Positions 20,494 through 28,985 of a stretch of 64,000 nt of DNA are shown here, piece after piece (positions within the stretch are counted from its first letter, which is position 1; the number at the start of each line of letters is the position of its first letter). The DNA is from Azospirillum ramasamyi (GTDB lineage: Bacteria; Pseudomonadota; Alphaproteobacteria; Azospirillales; Azospirillaceae). Where the stretch lies: NCBI RefSeq assembly GCF_003233655.1, contig NZ_CP029833.1, positions 310,001 to 374,000 on the forward strand, given 5' to 3'. The notes beneath the pieces are model-generated. The model saw nothing but the letters and a program-made list of their open reading frames with translations. It was not told the origin of the DNA and did not search any database. The position numbers and the translations under genes are program-made.

Positions 20494-21785
20494 CGTCCGG
20501 ACCGGGGAAGGGCGGCCCTGTACCGCCCGGAGCACCGTCCGGCGGGCCGGTCACGCTGGCCGTGGTGGTGAAGGGATACCCCCGCCTGTCGGAGACCTTC
20601 ATCGCGCAGGAGATCCTGGCCCTGCAGGAGCGCGGAGTCGATCTGGCGATCTGGTCGCTGCGCCGCCCCACCGACGCCCGCCGCCACGCCCTGCACGACC
20701 GCATCACCGCGCCGGTCCATTACCTGCCGGAATACCTGCGCGACGAGCCGGGGCGGGTGCTGCGCGCGCTCGGCCGCCTGCTGGTCCGCCATCCGGCCGG
20801 GCTGGCCCGCACGGCGCGGGGCTGGCTGCGCGACCTGATGCGCGACCGCACCGCCAACCGGGGGCGCCGCTTCGGTCAGGCGCTGGTGCTGGCGGCGGAG
20901 CTGCCCGCCGCCATGCCCTTCCTCTATGTCCATTTCCTGCACACCCCGGCCTCGGTCGGGCGCTACGCCGCCGCCATCCGCGGCGTCGGCTGGGGCTTTT
21001 CCGCCCATGCCAAGGACATCTGGACCACCCCGGAATGGGAGAAGCGGGAAAAGCTGGCCGACGCCCGCTTCGGCGTCACCTGCACCGCGGTCGGGGCGGC
21101 GCATCTGCGCGGGCTGGCGGCGGATCCCGCGCGCATCGACCTCGTCTATCACGGGCTGGACCTCGGTCGCTTTCCCGCCCCGCCGGACCGCGCGGACGCC
21201 CCCGCCCGCGACGGTTCCGCCCCCGATCGCGCGGTGGAGATCCTGTCGGTCGGCCGGCTGGTGGAGAAGAAGGGCTACGACCGGCTGCTCGACGCGCTGG
21301 CGATGCTGCCGGACGGTCTGCACTGGCGGCTGGTCCATATCGGCTCCGGCGACCTGAAGCAGGACTTGCGCGCGCGGGCCGAAAGGCTGGGGCTGGCCGG
21401 CCGCATCGACTGGCGCGGCGCGCAGGACCAGGCGGCGGTGATCGAGTCCCTGCGCCGCGCCGACCTGTTCGTGCTGACCAGCGTGGTGGCCGGGGACGGC
21501 GACCGCGACGGCCTGCCCAACGTGCTGATGGAGGCGGCGAGCCAGCGCCTCGCCATCCTCTCGACCGCCGTGTCGGCCATCCCCGAATTCATCGCCGACG
21601 GCGTCCACGGCCTGCTGACCGACGGCACCCCGCCCGCCATCGCCGCCGCGCTGGAACGGCTGGCCACCGACCCGGCGCTGCGCCTGCGGCTGGGCGAGGC
21701 CGCCCATGCCCGCCTGCGCGCCGAGTTCGGCATGACCGCCGGCATCGACCGCCTCGTCCGCCGGCTGGCGGAGGCCGCGGCATGA
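20490..21785 (+). CDS. GT4-type glycosyltransferase
   Basis: A 431-residue GT-B fold protein. The opening VVKGYPRLSETFIAQEI is typical of colanic-acid/exopolysaccharide GT4 enzymes. The C-terminal half has ILSVGRLVEKKGYDRLLDA and the donor-binding segment DGLPNVLMEA, in which the first Glu of the EX7E motif is replaced by Asp. It overlaps both neighbours by 4 bp, implying coupled translation and a common pathway, probably assembly of a surface glycan. Confidence 0.85.
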   Translation: MTSGPGKGGPVPPGAPSGGPVTLAVVVKGYPRLSETFIAQEILALQERGVDLAIWSLRRPTDARRHALHDRITAPVHYLPEYLRDEPGRVLRALGRLLVRHPAGLARTARGWLRDLMRDRTANRGRRFGQALVLAAELPAAMPFLYVHFLHTPASVGRYAAAIRGVGWGFSAHAKDIWTTPEWEKREKLADARFGVTCTAVGAAHLRGLAADPARIDLVYHGLDLGRFPAPPDRADAPARDGSAPDRAVEILSVGRLVEKKGYDRLLDALAMLPDGLHWRLVHIGSGDLKQDLRARAERLGLAGRIDWRGAQDQAAVIESLRRADLFVLTSVVAGDGDRDGLPNVLMEAASQRLAILSTAVSAIPEFIADGVHGLLTDGTPPAIAAALERLATDPALRLRLGEAAHARLRAEFGMTAGIDRLVRRLAEAAA

Positions 21786-22927
21786 GCGCCCCGTCCCCGC
21801 CGCGCATCGCCTTCTATGCCCCGCTGAAGCCGGTCGACCACCCGGTGCCCTCCGGCGACCGCCAGATGGCGCGGCTGATCCTGCGCGCGCTGGCTGTGAC
21901 CGGACCGGTGGAGGTGGCGAGCGGCCTGCGCGTCTATGACGGCAGCGGCGACGCCGCGCTCCAGGCCCGTCTGACGGCCAGGGCCGACGCGGAATGCGGC
22001 CGCCTGCTCTCCCTCTACGCCGCCGCGCCGGAGCGCCGCCCGTCGCTGTGGCTGAGCTACCATGTCTATTACAAGGCGCCCGACCTGATCGGGCCGCGCA
22101 TCGCCCGCAGCCTCGGCATCCCCTATGTCGTCGCGGAGGCGACCCGCGCCCGCAAGCGCCTGACCGGCCCCTGGTCCGCCTTCGCCGCCGCCGCCGAGGC
22201 CGCCGTCGAGGCCGCAGACCTCGTGCTCTGCGTCAGCGACCGCGACCGGCAGGCGGTGGAGGCCTACGGCCCGCCCGGCCAGCGCGTGGCGATGCTGCCC
22301 CCCTTCCTCGACCTGCCGCCCGCCCCGGAACCGAGCACCGCCGAGCGCGGGGCGCCGGGCTCGCCAACCCGCCTGCTGACCGTCGCCATGATGCGGCCGG
22401 GCGACAAGCTCGCCTCCTACCGCCTGCTGGCCGAGTCCCTTCATCTTCTGGCCGCTCAACTTCCGACCGCCCGCCCCTGGACGCTCGACATCGTCGGCGA
22501 CGGCCCGGCGGCGGCGGAGGTATCGGCGCTGTTCGCCCCCTTCGGCCCGCGCGTGCGGCTGCTGGGCGCCGGCGCTCCCGCCGACCTCGCCGGCCATTAC
22601 CGCGCCGCCGACCTGCTGGTCTGGCCCGGCCTGAACGAGGCCTTCGGCATGGTCTATCTGGAGGCGCAGGCCCATGGGCTCCCCGTGCTCGCCGTCGACA
22701 GCGCCGGCACCGGCACCGTCATCCGCGACGGCGTCGGCGGACGGCTGACCGGCCCGACGCCGCAGGACTTCGCCGCGGCGCTGGCCGGCCTGCTCGCCGA
22801 CCCGCCGGCCCTGCGCTCCCTCGGCCAAGGCGCCCGCGCCCATGTCGAGGCGCATCACGGCCTGCCGGCGGCGGCGGAGCGTCTGCGCGCCCTGCTGACC
22901 GGCCTGACCCGGCGGGCGCCGGCATGA
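21782..22927 (+). CDS. GT4-type glycosyltransferase
   Basis: A 381-residue GT-B enzyme. The N-terminus (IAFYAPLKPVDHPVPSGDR) and the C-terminal EX7E motif (NEAFGMVYLEAQAHGLPVL) are both intact. The donor half includes LDIVGDGPAAAEV. The ATG at 21782 lies in an ATGA overlap with the previous gene. Third transferase in the cluster; donor and acceptor are unknown. Confidence 0.85.
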   Translation: MSAPSPPRIAFYAPLKPVDHPVPSGDRQMARLILRALAVTGPVEVASGLRVYDGSGDAALQARLTARADAECGRLLSLYAAAPERRPSLWLSYHVYYKAPDLIGPRIARSLGIPYVVAEATRARKRLTGPWSAFAAAAEAAVEAADLVLCVSDRDRQAVEAYGPPGQRVAMLPPFLDLPPAPEPSTAERGAPGSPTRLLTVAMMRPGDKLASYRLLAESLHLLAAQLPTARPWTLDIVGDGPAAAEVSALFAPFGPRVRLLGAGAPADLAGHYRAADLLVWPGLNEAFGMVYLEAQAHGLPVLAVDSAGTGTVIRDGVGGRLTGPTPQDFAAALAGLLADPPALRSLGQGARAHVEAHHGLPAAAERLRALLTGLTRRAPA

Positions 22928-23679
22928 TCCGGCTCGCCTTCCTGCGCCACGGCGTCACCGGCTGGAACCGCGAGGGGCGCATCCAGGGCCGTACCGACAT
23001 CCCGCTCGACGCCGAGGGCCGCAAGCGCCTGTCCCGCCTGACCCTGCCGGAGGACTGGCGCGACGCCGTCCTGCACGCCAGCCCGCTGTCCCGCGCCGTC
23101 GAGACGGCCCGCCTGCTGGGCAACGGCCGTCCCGTCCGCACCGACGGCCGCCTGATCGAAATGGACTGGGGCTCCTGGGAGGGGCTGCGCGGCATCGACC
23201 TGCGCGCCGACCCCGCCAGCGGCTACCGCGACCTCGAAGCCTGGGGCTGGGACTTCCGCCCCCCCGCCGGCGAAAGCCCCGCCGACATCCGCCAGCGCCT
23301 GACCGACTGGCTGCACTCCCTCTCCCGCCCCGGGAAAGTGAAGGGGCCCATGCGAAGCATGGGAAGGGTGAGGGGTAATCCAAGGATCCATGCGGTTCCC
23401 GATTCTCGCCCCACCCCTCACCCTCCCCACGCCTGCGGCGCGGGCCCCTTCCCTCGCCCGGGACAGGAGAGGGCGATTGTCCCCGCGGAGATGCCCCGCC
23501 CACACCTCGCCGTCACCCATATCGGCGTGATTCGCGTCGCCCTGGCGCTCGCCTGGGGCTGGGACTTCCGCGGCCCGCCGCCGGTTCCGGTGAGGCGCGA
23601 CCGCCTCTACGCCATGACGCTCAGCGATGACGGCAGCCTGCGCCCGGACGGCAACCACGAGGGGGAGCGCCTGTCGTGA
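22924..23679 (+). CDS. Histidine phosphatase (phosphoglycerate-mutase-like) interrupted in frame by a palindromic repeat
   Basis: A 251-residue member of the histidine phosphatase superfamily. The catalytic LRHGVTGWNREGRIQGRTD opens the protein, the acid residue lies in LIEMDWGSWEG, and the second catalytic His is in AVTHIGVIR. Between DWLHSL (about residue 132) and PRPHLAVTHIG (about 190), where relatives have a short connection, there are about 55 unusual Pro/Arg/Gly-rich residues encoded by a REP-like palindrome of 156 bp, a multiple of three. The reading frame stays open and all catalytic residues survive, so it may still be active on a phosphorylated sugar or lipid intermediate of the cluster. 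ATGA overlap upstream and GTGA overlap downstream. Confidence 0.85.
   Translation: MIRLAFLRHGVTGWNREGRIQGRTDIPLDAEGRKRLSRLTLPEDWRDAVLHASPLSRAVETARLLGNGRPVRTDGRLIEMDWGSWEGLRGIDLRADPASGYRDLEAWGWDFRPPAGESPADIRQRLTDWLHSLSRPGKVKGPMRSMGRVRGNPRIHAVPDSRPTPHPPHACGAGPFPRPGQERAIVPAEMPRPHLAVTHIGVIRVALALAWGWDFRGPPPVPVRRDRLYAMTLSDDGSLRPDGNHEGERLS
23318..23473. repeat. REP-like palindromic element inserted within a coding region
   Basis: A long imperfect inverted repeat. The left arm CTCCCGCCCCGGGAAAGTG..GGGGCCC pairs with GGGCCCCTTCCCTCGCCCGGGACAGGAG on the right. The inner GGGTGAGGGG pairs with CCCCTCACCC, and a perfect hairpin CCCATGC-GAA-GCATGGG lies at 23348-23364. It shares the CCCTCTCCC/GGTGAGGGG character of the intergenic elements near 12.6 and 14.6 kb. 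Its 156 bp preserve the frame of the host phosphatase gene. Confidence 0.75.
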
Positions 23680-24833
23680 AGCTCATGATCGTCGTCACCC
23701 ACCTGCTGGGCACCGGCCATCTCAGCCGCGCGCTCGCCCTGGCCGAAGCCTTCGCCGCCCGCGGCTGGAGCGTCGACGTGGTCAGCGGCGGGCGCCCTGC
23801 CCCCCATCTCGGCAGCGGCGGCGCCACCCTGCGCCAGCTGCCGCCGCTGGCGAGCGACGGCGCCGACTTCGCCACCCTGCTGACCGCCGACGGGCGTCCC
23901 GCCGATGCCGGGATCTTCGCGGCGCGGCGGGCGATGCTGACCGGCCTGCTCGACAGCCTCCGCCCCGACGTGCTGGTCACCGAGCTGTTCCCCTTCGGCC
24001 GCCGCGCGCTCGCCGCCGAGTTCGACGCCCTGCTGGAACGCGCCCGCAGCCTGCCGGCCCCGCCGCTGGCGCTCGCCTCCGTACGCGACATCCTGGCCCC
24101 GCCCTCCAAGCCGGCGCGGGTGGCGGAGACGGAGCGGCGGCTGCTCGGCTTCTATGACGGCGTGCTGGTCCATTCCGATCCGGCCGTGGCGCCGCTGGAG
24201 GACAGCTGGCCGCTGACCATGGCGATGCGTCCGCTGCTGCGCTACACCGGCTTCGTCGTGCCGCCGCCGGCCCTTGCCGACGGCGGCACGGACGGGCAGG
24301 GCGAGATCCTGGTCACGGCAGGCGGCGGCCCGGTCGGCCGTCCCGTCTTCGAGGCCGCCGCCCGCTGCGCCGCCCTATGCGCCGCCTCCGGCGCCCTGCC
24401 GCAACGCTGGCGCCTGCTGGTGGCGAAGGGCGACGCGGCGCTGGCCGACCGGCTGCGCGCCATGGCCCCGCCCGACCGTCTGCTGGTGGAGCCGGTACGC
24501 CCCGACTTCCGCGCCCTGCTGGGCCGGGCATCCGCCTCGGTCGGGCGCTGCGGCTACAACACCGCGCTCGACTGCCTGACGGTGGGGGTGCCCAGCGTCT
24601 TCTGCCCGTTCGAGGACGGCAAGGAGGTCGAGCAGACGATCCGCGCCGCCATCCTGGCCCGCCGCCCCGGCATCGCCATGCTGCGCGAGGCGGAGCTGAC
24701 CCCCGACAGCCTCGCGGGCGCCCTGCAGTCCGTCATGGGCGCACGCATCCCGCCGCTCGACCCGGAATCGTTGGCCGGCGCGGCGCGCAGCGTCGAGATC
24801 GCCGAGGCCATGCTGGCGGAGAAGAGATCATGA
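23676..24833 (+). CDS. MurG-like glycosyltransferase
   Basis: A 385-residue GT-B enzyme of the same general type as the first gene of the cluster. It has THLLGTGHLSRALALAEAF at the N-terminus, ILVTAGGGPVGRPVFEAA at the domain interface, and VGRCGYNTALDCLTVGVPSV with KEVEQTIRA at the donor site. The start is a GTG in a GTGA overlap with the phosphatase stop; the next in-frame ATG is a few codons later. Fourth glycosyltransferase of the cluster. Confidence 0.8.
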   Translation: MKLMIVVTHLLGTGHLSRALALAEAFAARGWSVDVVSGGRPAPHLGSGGATLRQLPPLASDGADFATLLTADGRPADAGIFAARRAMLTGLLDSLRPDVLVTELFPFGRRALAAEFDALLERARSLPAPPLALASVRDILAPPSKPARVAETERRLLGFYDGVLVHSDPAVAPLEDSWPLTMAMRPLLRYTGFVVPPPALADGGTDGQGEILVTAGGGPVGRPVFEAAARCAALCAASGALPQRWRLLVAKGDAALADRLRAMAPPDRLLVEPVRPDFRALLGRASASVGRCGYNTALDCLTVGVPSVFCPFEDGKEVEQTIRAAILARRPGIAMLREAELTPDSLAGALQSVMGARIPPLDPESLAGAARSVEIAEAMLAEKRS

Positions 24834-25600
24834 GCGACTGGAGCGCCGCGAACTGGAACCCGGTGGAGGAGGAGTTGTCGCGCTGGAGCGGCCTCGGCCG
24901 GCGCTGCGCGTTCTGGCTGCGCGACGACGACGCGGTCGCCGCCGGCCCGCAACTCGACCGGCTGCTGCGGCGCTGTGCAACGGCCGGCATCCCGCTCTGC
25001 CTTGCCGTCATCCCGGCGGAGGCCGGCCGTTCCCTCGCCGACGCGCTGGCGGATCAGCCCCATGCGGCCGTGCTGGTCCATGGCTGGGCCCACGCCGACC
25101 ATGCCGCCCCCGGCGCCAGGAAATGCGAATTCGGGCCGGAGCGTCCCGCCGATCTCCGGCAGGTGGAGGCCGAGCGCGGCCTGTCCGTCCTGCGCGCCCT
25201 GTTCGGCGGCCGGCTTTTCCCGCTGTTCGTCCCGCCCTGGAACCGGATGGCCGCCGACATGCCCGTCCGGCTGGCCGCCGCCGGCTATCGCGCCGTCTCC
25301 GCCTTCGGCACGCCGCCGCGGGAGCGGGGAGGGGTTGCCTGGATCAACACCCATCTGGACCTGATCGACTGGCGCGGCGGCCGATCCGCGGTGCCGCCCG
25401 CCGCCCTGCTCGACACGCTGTGCCGCGAGTTGCGCGAAAGGCGGGAGGGCCGGCGCGGCCCGCATGAGCCCATCGGCCTGCTGACCCACCACCGGGTCCA
25501 TGACGAGGCGATCTGGAACCTGCTGGACCGCCTGCTCGACCGGCTGGCCGGGCATCCGGCGGTGGAATGGCCGGCCGTCGGCGCATTGTGCCGGCCCTGA
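24830..25600 (+). CDS. Polysaccharide-deacetylase-like protein
   Basis: A 256-residue protein with a NodB-like arrangement of metal and catalytic motifs: FWLRDDDA (about 28-35), the HX3H motif in LVHGWAHADH (about 82) and FVPPWNRM (about 128). A late His-rich segment (LLTHHRVHD) matches the last motif of the family. No signal peptide, so it likely acts on a cytoplasmic lipid- or nucleotide-linked sugar from the preceding transferases. It starts in an ATGA overlap and ends the cluster. Confidence 0.75.
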   Translation: MSDWSAANWNPVEEELSRWSGLGRRCAFWLRDDDAVAAGPQLDRLLRRCATAGIPLCLAVIPAEAGRSLADALADQPHAAVLVHGWAHADHAAPGARKCEFGPERPADLRQVEAERGLSVLRALFGGRLFPLFVPPWNRMAADMPVRLAAAGYRAVSAFGTPPRERGGVAWINTHLDLIDWRGGRSAVPPAALLDTLCRELRERREGRRGPHEPIGLLTHHRVHDEAIWNLLDRLLDRLAGHPAVEWPAVGALCRP

Positions 25601-25626
25601 AAATGTGCCGGCCCTGAAAAAGCGAC

Positions 25627-25666
25627 GGGGGCCGACCCGCGCCATCTCTGACGCGGATCGGCCCCC
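25627..25666. terminator. Bidirectional terminator-like hairpin
   Basis: GGGGGCCGA..CGCG and CGCG..TCGGCCCCC form a GC-rich stem with loop CCATCTCTGA between convergent genes (deacetylase and cellulase). There is no strong T-tract, so efficiency is uncertain. Confidence 0.6.
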
Positions 25667-25695
25667 TTGCTTCGGTTCGTCCCTCGCGGGAGAGC

Positions 25696-28080
25696 TTACG
25701 CCGCGAGATCGGTGATGTAGCCCATGGCGCTGCCGATGCTGGTGTCGCCGTGGGTCAGGTTCAGCAGGAAGTTCTCCGTCCCTTCATTGCCGGCGTTGTC
25801 GCCGTGGATCTGGACGGTGACCGTCTTGGTGGTCTCGCCCGGCTGGAAGGTCAGGCTGCCGCTGGTGGCGGCGTAGTCCGACCCGGCCTTGGCCGTGCCG
25901 TCCTCGGTCGCATAGTCGATGGTGGTGGCGGTGGTGACCGCGTTGGCCAGCTGCACGGTGAAGACCGCCTCGTCGGTGCCCGCCACGGTGCCGGAGCTGC
26001 CCGTGCCGGTGCCGGACGCCAGACCCGACTTGATGATGTTGATCTTGTTCATGTCGATGGTCTTGTAGTCGTCCTTCAGCAGGCCGCCCACGTCATGCGA
26101 TTCCGGCGTCCAGGCCCAGTAGGTCCAGCTCATGCCCTGCTGGCCGGCCGGCAGGTCGCTCTTGCCGTCCAGATCCCAGTCGCCGTTCAGGTAATCGACG
26201 AAGGCGTTGGCCCAGGTCTGCTCGGCCGAGCTGGTCAGATGGCCGCCGAACTCGCCGATCAGCACGGGCGCGATGTTGTTCTTGTAGATGTAGCCCCACA
26301 TGCCGTCGTACTGCGCCGGCAGGTTGTTGGGGAAGTTGGCGTCCTGCAGCCAGCTGAAGTTGAAGACGCTCTGGCCGTAGGCGTGCGGCGAGTAGACCAG
26401 CTTGTTCGGCACGTCGAACTCGATCGGACGGTCCTTCACGCCGGCCAGCGTGCTGCTCCACTCCGTGCCTTCGACGATCATCAGCCAATCCTTGTTCACG
26501 GACTGGATGGCGTTGCCGATGCGCTCGGCGGCCGAGGCCCAGTCGGTGGCGGGATCGCCGCCCCAGGTGGCGGACACGCTCGGCTCGTTGTGCAGGTCGG
26601 CGCCGATCACCGTGTCGTTGCCGGCATAGTGCTTGGCCAGCATCTGCCAGTTCTCGATGACCTTCGATTCCGGGTTCTTGTCGGTGTACCACAGCCCGTG
26701 TTCGTTGGTGCCGGCGCCGCCGTCGTTGCGGTGGTGGTCGAGGATCACCTTCATGCCGACCTTGCCGGCGTAGTCGATGACCTTGTCATAGACCTGCAGA
26801 CGGGTCAGGCCGACCAGATCCGGGTTCTTCGAATAGTCGATGCCGTTGGTGACGGCCTCGCTCTCGAACATGTCGTCCGCCCAGGTCAGGCGGATGACGT
26901 TGAAGCCCAGGCCCTTCATGCTGTCGATATGGCCCTGGTAGCTGTCGGCCCACAGGCCGGCGGGCACATAGTTGTAGCCCTCGCCGCCGAACCAGTTGAC
27001 GCCGGTCAGGCGGACGTTGTTGCCGCTTTCGTCGACGATCTGGTTGCCCTTGGTGCTCAGGAAGCCGTTGATCGTCCCGCTGCTCTGGCTTTCGACCATG
27101 CCGGGATCGGCAACGGTGACGTCGCTCACCTTGACCGACAGCGTGCTGCCGTTGCCGGTGGAGCCGCCCGTGGACCCTCCAGTGGTGCCGCCCGAGCTGC
27201 CGCCGCCCGAATTGCCGCCACCCGAATTGCCGCCGTCGGTGCCGCCGGTATCGCCGCCGGCGTCGCCGGTGGAGCCGTCGAAGTTGCCGGCATCCAGCTT
27301 CGCGGTCAGCGTGGCGTTCCAATAGAGGTTGGAGGTGGCGCCGAGGTCGGCACCGTCGGCCTCACGCTGGACCGAAACCGCATCGTCGGTGGCCGCAACG
27401 GTCTTGCCGTCGACGCTGATGCTGTGGACGTACAGGTTGCGGTCGGCACCATCGATCACGGTGTCGTTCTCGTACTTCACCTGCACCGAATGGGCCGCGC
27501 CCTGGGCCAGATCGGCGGTGAACTTGAATTCCTTGGGATCGGTGCTGTCGGCGATGGCCTTGCCGATCTCCTTGCCGTCCACCAGAACGGTGAAGCGGGC
27601 GCCTTCGCCGCCGGCCGTGCTGCCCGAGGCATTCACGACGATGGTGTTCTGCGCGGTGCCGGCGGCCGGGGCGGCGGCCGGGGCCGCGGCGTAGTAGCTG
27701 GCGGGGGTGCTGAAGGTCAGCGCGCCGTCCCACCACATGGCTTCCTGGCCGGCCTGGGTAGGCACCGGGGCGGCATCGTCATGGCGTTCGTAGACGGCGT
27801 CGGTCGGCTTCAGCGTGTGGCCGTTCACCTCGATCGACTGGACGTAGAGGTCGCGGCTGGCGGCGGTCGCGGTGTCGTTGTCGTAAACGACCTGGATGCT
27901 GTGCGCCGTGTTGGCCGCGAGGTCGGCGGTGAAGCTGTAGGCCTTCGACGAGGTGGTCGCCGCACTGGCCGTCCCGACCTCCTGACCATCCACCAGAAGC
28001 TTGAAATTCGGCGCGACGCCGTCCGCGGACTGGCCGTAGGCGTTTACGACGATCTTGCTCGGCGAGGTGGTCGTGCTCAT
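25696..28080 (-). CDS. GH5 cellulase with two CBM60-like modules and a Calx-beta domain
   Basis: A 794-residue extracellular beta-glucanase. Order: CBM60-like module 1 (about 8-135), module 2 (about 150-280), a Gly/Ser/Thr-rich linker (about 290-340), a GH5 catalytic domain (about 350-690) and a Calx-beta domain (about 700-794, with DYATEDGTAKAGSDY). The GH5 acid/base Glu is in DLHNEPS and the nucleophile Glu in LIGEFGG; VRLTGVNWFGGE is typical of the fold entry. The N-terminus MSTTTSPSKIVVNA has no Sec signal, so export by a type I-like route is inferred. The modules match those of the beta-helix protein at 31922. A longer N-terminal reading is possible but lacks coding character. Confidence 0.9.
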   Translation of the reverse strand: MSTTTSPSKIVVNAYGQSADGVAPNFKLLVDGQEVGTASAATTSSKAYSFTADLAANTAHSIQVVYDNDTATAASRDLYVQSIEVNGHTLKPTDAVYERHDDAAPVPTQAGQEAMWWDGALTFSTPASYYAAAPAAAPAAGTAQNTIVVNASGSTAGGEGARFTVLVDGKEIGKAIADSTDPKEFKFTADLAQGAAHSVQVKYENDTVIDGADRNLYVHSISVDGKTVAATDDAVSVQREADGADLGATSNLYWNATLTAKLDAGNFDGSTGDAGGDTGGTDGGNSGGGNSGGGSSGGTTGGSTGGSTGNGSTLSVKVSDVTVADPGMVESQSSGTINGFLSTKGNQIVDESGNNVRLTGVNWFGGEGYNYVPAGLWADSYQGHIDSMKGLGFNVIRLTWADDMFESEAVTNGIDYSKNPDLVGLTRLQVYDKVIDYAGKVGMKVILDHHRNDGGAGTNEHGLWYTDKNPESKVIENWQMLAKHYAGNDTVIGADLHNEPSVSATWGGDPATDWASAAERIGNAIQSVNKDWLMIVEGTEWSSTLAGVKDRPIEFDVPNKLVYSPHAYGQSVFNFSWLQDANFPNNLPAQYDGMWGYIYKNNIAPVLIGEFGGHLTSSAEQTWANAFVDYLNGDWDLDGKSDLPAGQQGMSWTYWAWTPESHDVGGLLKDDYKTIDMNKINIIKSGLASGTGTGSSGTVAGTDEAVFTVQLANAVTTATTIDYATEDGTAKAGSDYAATSGSLTFQPGETTKTVTVQIHGDNAGNEGTENFLLNLTHGDTSIGSAMGYITDLAA

Positions 28081-28985
28081 GACTTTGATCCTATGTCCGT
28101 TTCGTTGAAGCCATGCTGGCGCTCCAATGGTTAACGAAACCTTTCCAAATCCAGTTAAGTTTTTTCGAAGCTTGTGGCAAATTTGGCCCATCCGGTCGCA
28201 GGACAGTTCGAGGGGTACGGATCAGGGCAACGAACTATATCCCATCATGGTCACAGGATATCCGGTCATCTCCACAATCCTTCTTGCCTCTACTCAAAAT
28301 CTACTTTCCACGCACTGATTTCGTCAAAGAAGACCCCAAAGGACACAGATGACACAATATAGCCATCATCCGGGGACGCGCATCATAGTTTCAAAAAATC
28401 CGCGACATCCTGCCTGATATGTACCACGTATATTCACACGATCACGGGTTTGATTGAAATTAGACCGGCGCACGGAATTACGACCTCGGGGGTAAGACCA
28501 ATTCGCAAACGACCTTTTGCGCAGGCAAGAAAGTTAAATTTCGTGAGCCATCCCCCCTGCGGAAACGCATCGTTAAAGGGTTTGTTTGCTGATTTTATTC
28601 CTTTTGCTCATAGGAAGGACGCCGGGCGATGCCCAGCGACGGTCCGGTGGCGCCGCCGCCCCGCATGAAGACCGCCCGCCCGGCCCCCGCAGCGGACAGG
28701 CCAGCCGATGGCCGGCGGGGCGGGATGCGCCCGCATCGGCGCCGGCGTGACGCCAGGCGGGCGGTTGGAAGAACTCCAACCCGGTGAGCCGCCTTGCTTT
28801 CCGCCGGCAATGGCGACACCTTGATAGGGTACGCGACTGTTCGTCAGGCGCCGCCAGAACGGTTTTCCGCCCCGGCTGTTGCATTGCCGACCAGTCACCC
28901 CGCCGTCCTGCAAAGGTGGCAGCCGCCCCGCCGGCGCACCGGACGGCCCTAGCCAAGAGAGGACGGCCCCCGCGGCCGGAACCAC
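28081..28985. other. 905-bp intergenic region, AT-rich, between cellulase and pyk
   Basis: Divergent promoter region for the cellulase (minus) and pyk (plus). An inverted repeat GTTTCGTT (28099-28106) / AACGAAAC (28133-28140) sits just upstream of the cellulase start and could be an operator. From about 28130 to 28620 the G+C content is clearly below that of the surroundings. Short open frames occur but have no coding features. No RNA gene was recognised. Confidence 0.5.

Noticed and set aside
28113..28362. Three overlapping small open frames in the cellulase-pyk gap
   Set aside because: AT-rich non-coding region; the frames overlap each other, lack ribosome sites and have no recognisable motifs.
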